From: Dugong dugon | Lineage: Eukaryota; Chordata; Mammalia; Sirenia; Dugongidae | DNA: 64,000 nucleotides | Assembly: GCA_030035585.1 (NCBI GenBank) | Contig: CM057462.1 | Span: 66,870,734-66,934,733, forward strand | Reading direction: 5' to 3' | In this document: positions 42,041 to 52,905 of the stretch, one piece after another | Layout of the letters: the number at the start of each line of letters is the position of its first letter | Numbering within the stretch: the stretch's first letter is position 1 | Notes under the pieces: model-generated | Database searches by the model: none | Seen by the model: the letters and a program-made list of their open reading frames with translations, nothing else | Told to the model about the DNA's origin: nothing | Position numbers and translations under genes: made by a program

Positions 42041-42920
42041 CTGCCCAGGTCTGTCTCTGAGCCATGTTGCTCTTTCACGGCAAGCTAATCCTGTCTTCTT
42101 AAACCTCCCTTGGAGCCCTGTGGGGCAGTTCTAGCAATCTGTAAATGTATAGAATTATAAAATATCAGAGCTGGAATTGATCTTAGTAGTCAAGACGCCC
42201 AACTCCTTCAATTTACAGATCCTTGTTAACCAGCTTCCCTTCTTGCTAAGAAAGCTCCCTTCTTGGGGATGAGAGGAACTGCTCTTTGGGGGCCAGGAGG
42301 AAACCCACCAGTCCAGAAGCAGGAACTGTCTTTCCCTCCTCTAAACTGAAGAGGTGCTCCTTCTCAGAGTTGGCAGAGAGGAAGCTGTTTTTTTTTTTTT
42401 TTTTTTTTTGCCTGTGCTATTCCAAATTTAGTTTAAACATTTCACTGGAAGATTAAACCCGCCTGTTGGCTTTTCTGGGTCTAAGCAGAGAGGTTCTGGG
42501 GAAATCTGACCTCTGAGCTCAGGGCTTTTCCTCAGGGCCTCTGGCCAGTGAGGGCAGGCTTCCCCAAGAGGCTCCACATTCCAGCCCTTACAGAGAGTGT
42601 CCTTGTGATGTTACAAAACCTAGTTGACCTCACATCAATTTTGCTGCAGAAGTTCTTGGTCAGGGTGTTGCAATGCCAGCCCTCCCTGATCGACATATCT
42701 CAGCCACATGGTCCCAAAGGGGCTGAGAGTCTGACACCAAATGGCTCTGTTTAGAGCAAGAATCATTTCTCCCACTCCTGACTTTTAGGGACTATGGGCC
42801 CCCCAACAACAGAGTCTCAACAGAGCCACAAGAATCAGCCTTTACATTTAGAAAGCATTTTCCACTTTCCAAAGCACATTCACATCCCTCAGCTCATTTG
42901 ATCAGCCCTATGAAGTGAGA
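42041..42920. other. Unassigned DNA with a T run
   Basis: A 21-T run at about 42389-42409 could be an insertion's tail, but no element body is recognised beside it. 42150-42230 resembles an old repeat I cannot name. Confidence 0.45.
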
Positions 42921-43122
42921 AATCCTTGGATTACTTAAATCATTAACGTGCTTGGCTACTAACTGAAAGGTTGGAGGTTGGAGTCCACTCAGAGGTGCCT
43001 CGAAAGAAAGGCCCAGCAATTTACTTCTGAAAAACCAGCCACTGAAAACCCTATGGAGCACAGTTCTACTGTGACACACAGGGGGTCTCCATGAGTTGGA
43101 ATCGACTCAATGGCAATTGGTT
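42921..43122 (+). mobile_element. AfroSINE, long form
   Basis: 'tcattaacgtgcttggctac', 'gaaaggttggaggttggagt', 'aaaaccagccactgaaaacc' and tail 'tgagttggaatcgactcaat'. The tail is nearly intact, the head diverged. Confidence 0.9.
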
Positions 43123-43129
43123 ATGAGGT

Positions 43130-43749
43130 AGGCAGTGACTTGGAGGCACTGTTAAATTGAACAAGGTGTCTTGTGTACAGTCAAAAGGCAACTTCATTTT
43201 TATCTCCCACTGTACCATTAAATGTGTCCTAAAGAGCTAGTTATTCTCCACCCTTTGGAAGAAATCTAGGGCACACCCATGACTTTTTGGGTCACTTTTG
43301 GTTAATTAAAAGACTTCTAGAAAACAGGGCTAATGAAGAAATGGCTGGTTCTTAAGGCTTGGGCACAGAGAATACGAGCTGAGCTTGAAGCATCTTGTGG
43401 TACTAGAAAGTAATTAAGTGATTAAGAAAAAAGAAAGGAAAGATAAAGAAAGGAAATAAAAGAAGGAAGGAAGGGAAGGAGAGAGGAAAAGAAAGGATGG
43501 GACCATGTCAAAAGAACACAGGCACCGACCTGAATGAGCTCCCATGGCCAAAGCTGGAACAATTTAAGTAATGAAAAAAAGAATCATAGTATCATATTAT
43601 AATTCAAAGAATAAAATAAATATCCATGAGTGCATACGGATAAAAATAACTTATTGAATAAAAAAAATGGGAGAGAAGGTATAACTTTTCTTCACAGGAG
43701 AATTCCAAATAATAAATGTAGAAGGAACAAGGAAAATAGAAATTCACTA
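43130..43749 (+). repeat. Old L1-like 3' region with a GA-rich microsatellite
   Basis: 43429-43500 is an AAGG/AAAG microsatellite. 43560-43749 ('tatccatgagtgcatacgga') and the continuation after the next SINE look like an old L1 3' region. Family uncertain. Confidence 0.5.
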
Positions 43750-43750
43750 T

Positions 43751-43913
43751 GGTGGTGCAGTGGTTAAGAGCTACGGTGAGCTACAGCTGCTAACCAAAAA
43801 GTCAGCAGTTCAAATCTACCAGCCGCTCCTTGGAAACCCTATGGAACAGTTCTACTCTGTCCTATAGGGTCACTATGTGTCACAATCAACTCGATGTTTT
43901 GTTTTGTTTTTTT
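43751..43913 (+). mobile_element. AfroSINE, short form, 5'-truncated
   Basis: It starts at 'ggtggtgcagtggttaagag', missing the usual first 8 bases. 'gcagttcaaatctaccagcc', 'cctatagggtcactatg' and a T-rich GTTTT tail follow. A short 'ctacggtgag' segment is inserted in the head. Confidence 0.92.
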
Positions 43914-44482
43914 ATTAGAACACCCAGTAATACTACTGGCAAGATCCACTAACGGACACTAAAATTAGTAGGTGAAACTTCAAGAAACAATAGGATATCT
44001 GCATAGCCACAAAATATCTCCCTGCAAGTATTTTTACTTACTGTGGTAGTTTTAGCATATTTCCACAAGTTCCAGGAGGTGAAGCTTATTTCCCCTTCCC
44101 TTGAATGTGGGCTGGATGTAGTGACTTGCTTCTAATTACTGGAGTATGGAAAGGGAAATATAATAACTTCACAGTGGAGAAACAAGGCAGACACCACGAT
44201 GACCAAGTGATTAAGGCTAGCATCATCAGTAATAAGTTATGCTGACATCATGCACCCCTGACATGATGCTCTGAGAAGGGCACTTCACCACTATGGTGTT
44301 TTCTCTCCGAAATCCATTACCTTAGTCTGATCATGAGAAAACATTAGATAAACCCAAAATACCTGACCAGTATGCTTCAACAGAGTCAAAGTCAAGAAAG
44401 ACAAGAAAAGACCAAGAAACTACCACAGAATGGAAGAGACTAAGGAGACAAGACAACTAAATACAGCAAGGTGGCATCCTGG

Positions 44483-44695
44483 AGTCTCTGGTGGTGCAAC
44501 GGTTAAGTGCTTGGCTGTTAACCAAAAGGCTGGCAGTTTGAACCCGCCCAGAGGCTCTGCCAGAGAAAGACCTATGCCCAAAATCTCCCATAAAGATTAA
44601 CCCTAGAAATCTCATGGGGCAGTTCTCCTCTGTCATGTGGCGTCGCTATAAGTTGAAATTGACTTGATGGCACCTAACAATGATAACAACAACAA
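44483..44695 (+). mobile_element. AfroSINE, long form
   Basis: 'ctggtggtgcaacggttaag', 'ggctggcagtttgaacccgc' and tail 'gttgaaattgacttgatggc' plus 'aacaacaac'. Flanks 'catcctgg' (44475-44482) and 'caccctgg' (44696-44703) form an 8-bp duplication with one mismatch. Confidence 0.93.
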
Positions 44696-44884
44696 CACCC
44701 TGGACTGGATCTTGGAACTGAAAAAGGACATTAGTAGAAAAATTGGAGAAATCAGAATAAAGTTTGTATTTTAGTTAATGGTATTGTACCAATGTTAATT
44801 TCTTAGTTTTAACAAACATCATGGTTATATAAAATGTTAACATGAGGGGAAGCTGAGAGAAGGGTACACTGGAACTCTCTAGAA

Positions 44885-45160
44885 CATACTTTCTCAATGG
44901 GGGTGATATCGCCCCCAAGGGGACAAAACTGATCCTTGGGTGGTAGAAAAAATCTTGGATATTACAAAGGCTGTGGCCATCTAAAGGACAACAATACACA
45001 AACAGACACACAACATGTCTGTGGTATTAAAATTTCATGGTGGTGGGGACAATTAGCAATTAGAAATAAATATCTCAAAAGGTTCCTGGATTCCCAGACG
45101 GGGTTGGAGGTGGCGGGTGCAAGACAAGACAATGATGAAAATAAAGCTTGAGAAACATTG
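44885..45160. mobile_element. hAT MITE with 8-bp duplication
   Basis: The ends 'catactttctcaatgggg' and 'gcttgagaaacattg' are inverted repeats. Flanks 'ctctagaa' (44877-44884) and 'ctctacag' (45161-45168) match at 6 of 8, as expected for an old hAT insertion. Host L1 sequence continues across it. Confidence 0.87.
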
Positions 45161-45235
45161 CTCTACAGGTATTATCTTTGCAACTCTTCCGCATATGTAA
45201 GAGTATTTTAAAATAAACACAATTTAAATAGTGCT

Positions 45236-45856
45236 CCTAATAGTTGGTCTGTGAAGATCTTACAAAAATCTGTTTAAATCCTCTAGTCACTTGTACCCAT
45301 AAAAAGTTATTTATAAGGCCAATGTGGAGCAATAATAATAGGGGGGGAAATAAACTCCAACAAAACTAAAGCTTTTCCTTGCCCTAGCTCAAGTCTGCAT
45401 CGAACTGGCCACCGGCAATGGGAAAAAAGTTGTGGTTGTCATCTTCTCATCTCTCCTCCCAGTGTGTCCATCCCTCCTCCCTGGGCTGGCTCTGACTTTT
45501 TCATGGTTTTGGTGAGGTGTGGATTGAAGACTTAAGGGGGTAGGAAAGGTAATATTTGACTGATCTTCTCAGGAGCTAATGATGCCTCTTCTCTGGACTT
45601 GATAGACATTTAAAGTTGACTCTTCCTCTCTTGGGGCCAAGGTGTGGGTTCTTCACCCATCACTAGGGGCCTCTTCCTGCCATCATCTGCCACACTGATG
45701 CTCTCTGTTGAGGTTCCATCACTCCTCCATGGGAAGCAAATAAAAAAATGACTCCAGGTTTGTGTGTTCTCTCTCTGTCAATATTTGGACCTCAGAAAAT
45801 TCATACATGGTTATGAACAAGGAAACATTTAGCTCCAGATGCCACTGACTTCCCTC
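45236..45856. other. Unassigned DNA
   Basis: No gene or repeat recognised. Confidence 0.4.
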
Positions 45857-45866
45857 ATCTTCTAAC

Positions 45867-46095
45867 ATGTTATCAGGAGGGACCAGTTCCTGGAGAAGGA
45901 CATCATGCTTGGTAAAGCAGAGGAACAGCAAAAAAGAGGAAGACCCTCAACAAGATGGATTGACACAGTGGCTACAACAACGGGCTCAAACATAGCAAAG
46001 ACTGTGAGGATGGCGCAGGACCGGGGAGTGTTTCATTCTGTTGTACATAGGGTCACTATGAGTTGGAACCAACTTGACGGCACCTAATGACAACA
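45867..46095 (+). mobile_element. RTE 3' fragment, 5'-truncated
   Basis: 'aaggacatcatgcttggtaa', 'ggaagaccctcaacaagatg' and the tail 'gacggcacctaatgacaaca'. An exact 10-bp duplication 'atcttctaac' flanks it (45857-45866, 46096-46105). Sixty codons of the RTE C-terminus stay open in it, so it is among the younger copies. Confidence 0.95.
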
Positions 46096-46105
46096 ATCTT
46101 CTAAC

Positions 46106-46489
46106 TAGAGAGGAATCCTGCTGACAGCAGGGCAAGAGATAGGATGAAGCTGAGTCCTTATGGTTTTTTTGGCCACCAACCAACCCTGAAGCTTGCACTA
46201 CTTCCTGTTGTGTGACAGTGTACATTTCTACATTGTTTAATCCTGTTGAAGGTGGGTTTTCTGTTACTTGCAACCAAACGCATCCCAGCTCTGAAAACCA
46301 ATCCCATGATATACAGGAAAGATGGAAGGAAAAGGAGCAAACTAGTAAAAACAGAAAATAAAAGAATAAAGAAGAGAGAAGAGGTGGCAGCCAGCAGAAA
46401 TGAAATACATCAGATATGACAGTGAAGAGAGCATAGAAGCTGTAATGGGGATGGTTTCAATAAACCAGTAGAGATCAACGAGAACACAG
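46106..46489. other. Unassigned DNA
   Basis: Nothing recognised. Confidence 0.4.
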
Positions 46490-47180
46490 AATAAAAATAA
46501 CATTTATCTTGAGTATTTACTATGTTCTGTTCTGAATACTTTATATGCATCTTTTATTTGCCCCCATTGATTGACCCATTTTATGGAGTTTATAGGAAAA
46601 ACAGGTTCACATAGTTAGTAAGTAGCAGAATTGGGAACCATGATGGTTCGTTTTATGTGTTAACTTGGCTAGGTTATGGTGCCCAGTTGTTTGATCAAGC
46701 ACTAGTCCAGATGTCGCTATGAAGGTATTTGCACGTGAATAACATTTGCAATCAGTTGACTTTTGTAACCTCCATAAAGCGGGCAGGTCTTATCTAATCA
46801 GTTGAAGGCCATAAGAGGAAAGACAGGTTTTGGAGAGAAGAAGGAATTCTGCCTAAAGACTGTAACCTAGAAATCTTGCTTGAGTTTCTAATCTGCTGCT
46901 TGGTCTACCAATTTTGGACTTAAGACTGCCAGAGTTTCCAGCCTCTTGCCTAACCTACAGATTTTAGGCTTGCCAGCCCCCACAAGTGTGTGTGCCAATT
47001 CCTTAAAATAAATCTCTCCAAAGATAGGTAGATAGATAGACAGACAGATAGATAAATAGAAAGACAGATAGATAGAGAGAAAGAGAGAGACAGACAATCT
47101 CCTACTGGTTCTATTTCTCTGGAGAACTTTGGCTAATACAGGACTCAAACTCAAGTCCACAAGATGGTCAGGTTCATACG
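46490..47180 (-). repeat. MIR SINE split by an LTR-like element
   Basis: Left part: 'tttactatgttctgttctga' and 'agttagtaagtagcagaatt'. Right part, after 47141: 'actcaaactcaagtcc'. The two join as one reverse MIR. Confidence 0.75.
46641..47141 (+). mobile_element. LTR-like ancient element with GATA microsatellite
   Basis: It starts 'tgatggttcgttttatgtgt', includes 'atctaatcagttgaaggcca' and a polyadenylation-like 'aaaataaatctctcc', and ends 'gaactttggctaatacagg'. A GATA/GACA array (47023-47095) sits after the AATAAA. Solo LTR is my best guess; no internal region is present. Confidence 0.6.
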
Positions 47181-47189
47181 TAGATTCAG

Positions 47190-47360
47190 TAAATACCTAT
47201 TTGGGGGCCAGATGCTGTGCCGAGCACTTGACTCACATGACCACATTTCATGTCAGCTTTGTAAGGTGGGGACTGTTTCCTTTGTTCTAAAGAAAATGGG
47301 TGCACACAAGGGTTAAGTACCTTGCCAAGTAACTGATAGAACGAGGCCTAGAACCCACTT
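47190..47360 (-). repeat. MIR SINE
   Basis: 'agatgctgtgccgagcactt', 'agctttgtaaggtggggact' and 'gttaagtaccttgccaagta'. Confidence 0.75.
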
Positions 47361-47880
47361 CTAGGCTAGAGTTTTATTCCATTTCCACTTGGCAATGTTG
47401 CCTCTCCCCATCCGCAAGAACATGAATGAAATCATAACACAGAGCTGATATTCAGCTGGGATGCATTGGAATGATGGCACTGGTTGTTAAAATACTAAAA
47501 TGCTTCTGTACCAGCTAGTCACCAGCCACTGCTCTGAGCATCCTCTAATGCTGTCCTGATGCCTCCTGCCCAGACACCCGCCCCTTCAATCCAGCATCTG
47601 AAGAGTTAACCAGGGCCTACAGGATGCTGCTCAGGTGCTGAGGCCTGCATCAGCTTTGGCCAGTTGTTAGATACTTTAAATGTCCTCCCTGACAACCATA
47701 TACTTCTTTGGTGCTTTGTTCTTTCCTAAACACTGCCATAGTCATGGCCTCCTCTGTTGTGCTGATGAGAAAGCTGAAGCCCAGCAAAGGTAAAGACTAC
47801 ACGGCTGGTTACGAGTTGTGCCAGGCCTAAGCCTAAGCCCTTTGATTTCTGGTCAAGTGTTTTCTCCATTATATGGCCTT
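47361..47880. other. Unassigned DNA with a MIR patch
   Basis: A reverse MIR core is suspected near 47760-47830 ('gatgagaaagctgaagccca'). The rest is unrecognised. Confidence 0.45.
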
Positions 47881-47884
47881 TAGA

Positions 47885-48065
47885 TCTCTGGATGGTACAA
47901 ATGGTTAATGAGCTCTGCTGCTAACTGAAAGGCTGGAGGTTTGAGTCCATCCAGAGGCACCTAGGAAGAAAGACCTGGTGATCTACTTCTGAAAAACCAG
48001 CCACTGAAAACTCTCTGGAGCACACATGGGGTCACCATGAGTCAGAACTGACTTGATGGCAACTT
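47885..48065 (+). mobile_element. AfroSINE, long form
   Basis: 'ctctggatggtacaaatggt', 'gaaaggctggaggtttgagt', 'aaaaccagccactgaaaact' and tail 'tgagtcagaactgacttgat'. A few bases are missing before the tail. Confidence 0.9.
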
Positions 48066-49070
48066 GTCTTTAGCCACTTAAGCAGAAAATTTTACACAAC
48101 GTAAAGGTAAGAATTTTAAAACAGATATAATTAGCGAAGTGTCACAAATTGCTTTTGGTAAAGATTCAGTAGGCCTGAAATTTAACAAAAAGACAAAGAG
48201 CTCGTTACTTAAAAGGTGAGTGTGGTGGATTGAATTAATATTCCCAACTATTTGTTCCCTCCTTGCAATTGGATTTTATAGTCCCCCTATGGTTATGTGA
48301 CCTGCCCAAGCATCCTAAGAGCATGCTTCTACCTCATTGGTTGTGGGCCTGGCTATATGACACGATTTCGCAATGATGATGGTATGTGATGTTTGCTGGG
48401 TCTGAGTAGAATCTTTTGTTTGCTTGTCAAGTTCAGTGTGGCTACTTTTGAGCCTACCATCTGCAACATGACAGCAGTGTGTCTCAGCCTGGGCTGCTCC
48501 TTCAGCAGGTTTCAGAATAGGAAGACAAGTGGAGCCCCTCAGAGCCCAGAAACAACACAGTCCTCATGTAAAGTGAGCAATAAATAAACTTTTATTTTTC
48601 TGAGTCATTAATACGTTGTGCTTGTCTGTCACTGAAGATTAGAAAGATTAGACTTCCAATTAAATATCATTTTGTAAGTAAGAATTCAGGCACATAATAG
48701 GCACTTTGTAGATATTTTGATTTGCTATAAATACTTTTATATAAACTTTCCAAAAAGACTTGTAGTCAATAATCCATGAACCATACATATTATGGAACTC
48801 CCAGGGGGTTTATCATAAATTATTCAGAGATAGAAAAGAAATCCCATCATGCCCAATAAAGGTCAAGATTTACTCAGTTTGTAGGTTGAATAAATAATAC
48901 ATTTTAGAGTAAGAAGGGATCTTAGGATTCCTGCATCCAACTCAGATCATGTCTGAATTTTCACTTAGGTTTTCACAAGTATCTTTCTCTATTATTTTTT
49001 TAAAAACAGAATAACCATATCACATTCTGTTTTATGGTAGTGAAGCATGATACTCTGAAACAAACTATCT
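48066..49070. other. Unassigned DNA, possible LTR at 48225-48600
   Basis: 48225-48600 begins 'ggtggattgaattaatattc' and holds 'caataaataaacttttattt', a polyadenylation-like motif, so an old LTR is possible. The rest shows nothing recognisable. Confidence 0.4.
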
Positions 49071-49071
49071 T

Positions 49072-49192
49072 ATCTATCCATCCATCCATCCGTTCATCTA
49101 TTCATCTATCCTTCTTTCTATGCATCTACCCACCCACCCATCCACCCATCCATCCGTCCACCCATCCACCTGTCCACCCATCCATCCATCTA
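49072..49192. repeat. CATC/CACC tetranucleotide array
   Basis: About 120 bp of CCAT-type units with interruptions; CCACC-rich in the middle and purer CCAT at both ends. Confidence 0.93.
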
Positions 49193-49975
49193 TATTCTTG
49201 ATACAAGGTAAAGATCAAAAGCCTCCACTCTTACTAGTCATTGCGGGAATGAAGTTTGGAACATATAAACCTGGGTCAAAATAGATTTGCTTAAGAGGAG
49301 CTTCAGACATTACATTGTTCTTTCTAGCAGAGTTGTTGGCTTCAAAATCTACACGAAACTCTAAGTTACCAAAAACAGCCTGGTATATCTTCTTTCAGAT
49401 CGCTACAAGAGGATCAAAGGTCTTGATATTTGAGCTTCTGGCCTGGAAAGTCCATGATCTTATGGATCTATTTATGTCACAAAATAAAGCCACTTTGCTC
49501 CTGACATCAAACCACCATAAGGGTCAGTATCTGACCAACCACTCTTTACTCTGCAGACTATGTCCCAGGCTCTGTCTTCTTAGCAATGGTGAGTTCCTGG
49601 AATGGCCTCAGAGTTACTTGTGGACACAGTGATATGCCCCTGCTCCCACTTCTATGTTTGCACTGTCTGCGATGAATAGATCATTGAAGAGCCAGTGCAA
49701 GGGGAAAGCTACAAATGCTTTGGCTTCCTACAGTTGAGATAACAATAATGGTAAAGGATGAGTTCCTTGGCATTTAAACAAAGCCCTCAGTCAAGATGTG
49801 GACAAAAGTGAAGAGGCTGCCCAAGCAGGCCCTGCCCACAGGCTCCACAAAAAGAATTCTGCTGGAGCCCAGGGTTTTACAAAAGCAAGAAACCTATTCT
49901 TGTCATTGATGCATGAGGCCCAGAAGTTAACATCTGTATATATCCACGTTCTCCATGTCAGAGTGCCTTCTCCTG
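49193..49975. other. Unassigned DNA
   Basis: A 105-codon plus ORF at 49315-49632 shows no domain; nothing else recognised. Confidence 0.4.
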
Positions 49976-49984
49976 AGACAGGCT

Positions 49985-50110
49985 GTGAATTCAGCTGCAC
50001 GAGGATTTCCTGAGCATGTTCTCTGTGCCAGGCACCATGGGCCTTGTGTACACGAGCCAGTATTTAGGGCAATTGTGTGTGAGCATGATCAGGCCAACTG
50101 GGCCTCCAAG
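49985..50110 (-). repeat. L2-like 3' fragment
   Basis: 'ttctctgtgccaggcaccat' is a reverse L2/MIR motif; weak beyond that. Confidence 0.45.
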
Positions 50111-50539
50111 GGATTCTCCTTTCACTGTGGCTCTAGAGGACCTGGGTCTGTTTTTGGGTCTGCCTGCCTATCTGTTTATGAGAGATGGCCGTGCCCTCAA
50201 GCAGGTGAAGATGAGGCAACAGATGAGCCTGTGACACCCTTCAGGTTGGTGTTTGCTTTTGGGGTTCACCATCGCTTTACACATATCTTCCTACTTTCTG
50301 GTAGTCTTCAGGGTTGAGAGAATAAGATTGTGGCTGTTCTCTGGTTTTAATAAAGATGGTGTTCTCCTCTCTGTTTCTGACTGTTTTGTTCATTTTGGAG
50401 AGCTTAAGAAAGGGAGTTGTGAAAACAGATACTCACTCTGCCATCTCTGGAAATCCCTTCAGCTGCTTTAAAATGTTTAGGGCACACCTGCTGTTCCTTG
50501 CTTTCTCCTTCCCTCCCTCCTTCTCTTCTTTCTTACACC
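50111..50539. other. Unassigned DNA
   Basis: ORFs of 70-120 codons on the plus strand lack recognisable domains. Confidence 0.4.
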
Positions 50540-50690
50540 AGATAGTTGTTGTGTACATACTAGGTGGCAGACAGTGAACTAAGTTCTTTCTCTGAGCTCC
50601 CATGGCAGCTCTGTGGGGAAACCGAGGGGCGAGAGGTGAGTGACCTGCCCAGGATCACACAGACAGTGAGCAGAGGCATTGGGACTGCAG
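50540..50690 (-). repeat. MIR SINE
   Basis: 'ttgtgtacatactaggtggc' and 'gtgacctgcccaggatcaca', reverse MIR order. Confidence 0.7.
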
Positions 50691-52236
50691 CCTAGGACTG
50701 ACTCTTGGTTCTGAGTGGCAGGAGGAGGGTTGCAGGAGCAGAGTCCTGGTTTGGGCCAGGCAGCCTGGGGGCAGGCAGCCTGCCAGCCTGGGTGCAGAGG
50801 GCCATCTGGGGCTCCCTGGAGCTCTCCTCCTTCAGCAAGCAGGAAGCTCCGAATCCTGGGCTGTGGCCCAGAGGGAAAGGAAAAGGGCTTCTCTATCCTT
50901 CTGGCTGTCCCCATGACTGTCTGGGAACAAAGCAGGGCCTCAGCGCTGCCTCCTGCCACCAGCCTCTGCCCAGCTGTTCTGGCCACGCAGTCCCAGTGCT
51001 TGGGCCTGTCCGTAGGAACACTGGGCATTTGTTAGCTCGCAGAATCACAGCTGTGTGCCGAGGGTGCTCTCTGCCCTCCAGCATCCCCAGGCTCCAGGCT
51101 GAGTGGAGCAGGCTAGCAGAGCCACAGACCCTCTTTCAAATGCCCAAACCCGTTATCTAGTGAAGTGAAATCACTGGTGCACAGTATTTAACTACTGTAT
51201 AACTAACACTCCACTGACAGGATTGCCACCCTTCCCAGGTCCAATTAGTAAGTTAAACTGACACACGAAAGTTCAAATGCGTCCACGTTCTGTGCGTGCA
51301 GAGGAAAGAGCTTAGGACTAAAGATCAAACCAGCTCATTTGCTAGACCTCACCAATCCTCAATGTCATTGTGTATCAAATGGGAGCAGAAACCCTTATTT
51401 ATAACCGCTAACATCTGCTAAAGGCTTCTCTGTGTCAGGTGACCACCACACGTATCACTGATTTAATAATACTCACAACAGCCCACCCTGCCTAGCTGCC
51501 CATGCTCCATGAAGATACAGATGATGGATGTGGACTCGCCATATAGGGTCTAACATGCCCACGACAGCAGTGTGAACCACAGTGACTGTGCACCACACAG
51601 GGCTCAGCTGAGCCTACCATGTCACACATGCAGCAAACCCATTCATTCAACAGGCAATTCCTGAGCAGCTGCTATATGCCAGTGATTGTACATGCCGCCC
51701 GAAGCCCTGTCCTTTTGGAGCTATGCTTAGCACGGGCTCAGAGTCTTAGCAGACGATGCTGTTGGCTGTGCTCTGTCACTCACATAAAAGTTGATTTTCC
51801 CTTGTCTCCAGAACCAGCATGTAAGAGGGGATGAGATAAGGAGAGGCCTTGTCATTCTGGAGCTCCACCAAGATTCAAGTAATCCTCTGGAGTCTGAGTG
51901 GATTGGGTCTCTCCTCCCCTACAGTGACCAAGGCACCTCCTGACTGGCCTCACTGAGCCCTAGAAGGGAGGGGAACTTACTTCTCTGTCAAACAGGTCCA
52001 GATACACGGTGTGGAGCAGGAGACTCTCTAGGAGCTGGGAGCAGGGTCCCTGACGCCATCCAGTCCCTCCAGCCCACCCAGCTTGGAACACCACGGTCCT
52101 CTGGCTGATAAGCATCCTTAATGAGAGCACCTGAATGACAGTGAGTCTCTGAAAGCGCAGCTGGGACCCCCCTAGTCCCCAGCTACAGGCTCAGCCTTAC
52201 CCCAGGGGCAGGGAACCAAACAGAAGTAAAGAAGAG
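50691..52236. other. Unassigned GC-rich DNA
   Basis: 50700-51150 has overlapping ORFs of about 150 codons on both strands, with no domain and no CpG-island density. Near 51655-51725 an L2-like reverse fragment occurs ('agcagctgctatatgccagt'). A MIR-like patch lies near 51405-51490. Confidence 0.45.
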
Positions 52237-52588
52237 CTGTTGTTCTTACTATTAGCTGCCGTTCAGTCATCCTCAACTCAGGGTGACCCCGTGCACTACA
52301 GCACAAAAGGCTGCCTAGTCCTGCACCATCCCCCTGATCAGCTGGGGATCGGACCACTGTGATCCAGAGGGTTTTCACTGGCTGATTTTCAGAAGCAGAT
52401 CGCCTGGCCTTTCTTCCTAGTCCATGTTAGCCTGGAAGCTCTGCTGAAATCTGTTCAGCATCATAGCAACCGGCAAGCTTCCACTGACATACGTATAGTA
52501 GCTGCACATGAGACACATTGGTTGGGAACTGAACCTGGGTCTCCCACAGGGAAAGCAAGAATTCTACCACTGAATTATCATTACCCCT
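52237..52588 (-). mobile_element. tRNA-Gly-headed SINE with RTE 5' and 3' parts
   Basis: The head, read on the minus strand at the high-coordinate end, is tRNA-Gly-like: 'ttcagtggtagaattcttgc' with A box, then the B-box region 'cccaggttcagttcccaacc'. The body 'ctggaagctctgctgaaatc' matches the RTE 5' region (cf. 1729-1750). The low-coordinate tail ('ttagctgccgttcagtcatc') is RTE-like. It is a family distinct from the other AfroSINEs here, which have a different tRNA-like head. Confidence 0.88.
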
Positions 52589-52694
52589 TCAGCAAATATT
52601 AGTGAAAATATATTAAGATAATGGAAGCTCTTTCTCCTACCCTTACCAGGTGAAGGTAGGCAGAAATGGGTGCTTGCTGGACAGGGAGAAAGTG

Positions 52695-52905
52695 AAAAGG
52701 GCACGGGCTTTGGGGTCAGATAGATATAGATTTAAATTGCAAATGTGTGCTCTTGGACAAGCGACTTAACCTCTTTAAACCTTAGTTTCCTCATTTTAAT
52801 ATGGAGATTAAAGGTTCCTCCTTCTCAGAGTTTGGAAAAGAATGAATGAAATGACACACGTAAAGGGCCTGGTACAATCCCTGGACCACAACAGGCTCAG
52901 AGATT
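52695..52905 (+). repeat. MIR SINE, nearly full length
   Basis: 'cgggctttggggtcagatag', 'gcgacttaacctctttaaac', 'ctcagagtttggaaaagaat' and 'aaagggcctggtacaatccc' in order. Confidence 0.85.

Larger units (their letters stand above)
44048..45235 (+). mobile_element. Old L1 3' region with two insertions
   Basis: 'gggctggatgtagtgacttg', 'gagaagggcacttcaccact', 'gatcatgagaaaacattaga' and 'tatggttaatggtattgtac'-type phrases follow a known ancient L1 3' end. It resumes after the hAT insert with 'gtattatctttgcaactctt' and ends at 'aataaacacaattt'. Interrupted by a SINE (44483) and a MITE (44885). Confidence 0.7.

Noticed and set aside
46888-47160. Ser/Ile/Tyr/Leu repeat peptide ('LSIYLSFYLSICLSIYL')
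   Set aside because: It is the translated GATA/GACA microsatellite, not a membrane protein.
49072-49192. Regular array that could suggest a CRISPR
   Set aside because: The units are 4-bp tetranucleotides with no spacers. The genome is mammalian.
50579-51160. ORFs of 149-151 codons on both strands
   Set aside because: Same reasoning: overlapping frames in GC-rich sequence, no recognisable motif and a MIR at one edge.
52520-52588. tRNA-Gly gene
   Set aside because: Only the A and B box regions and part of the arms are kept, and it is continuous with a SINE body, so it is a SINE head.
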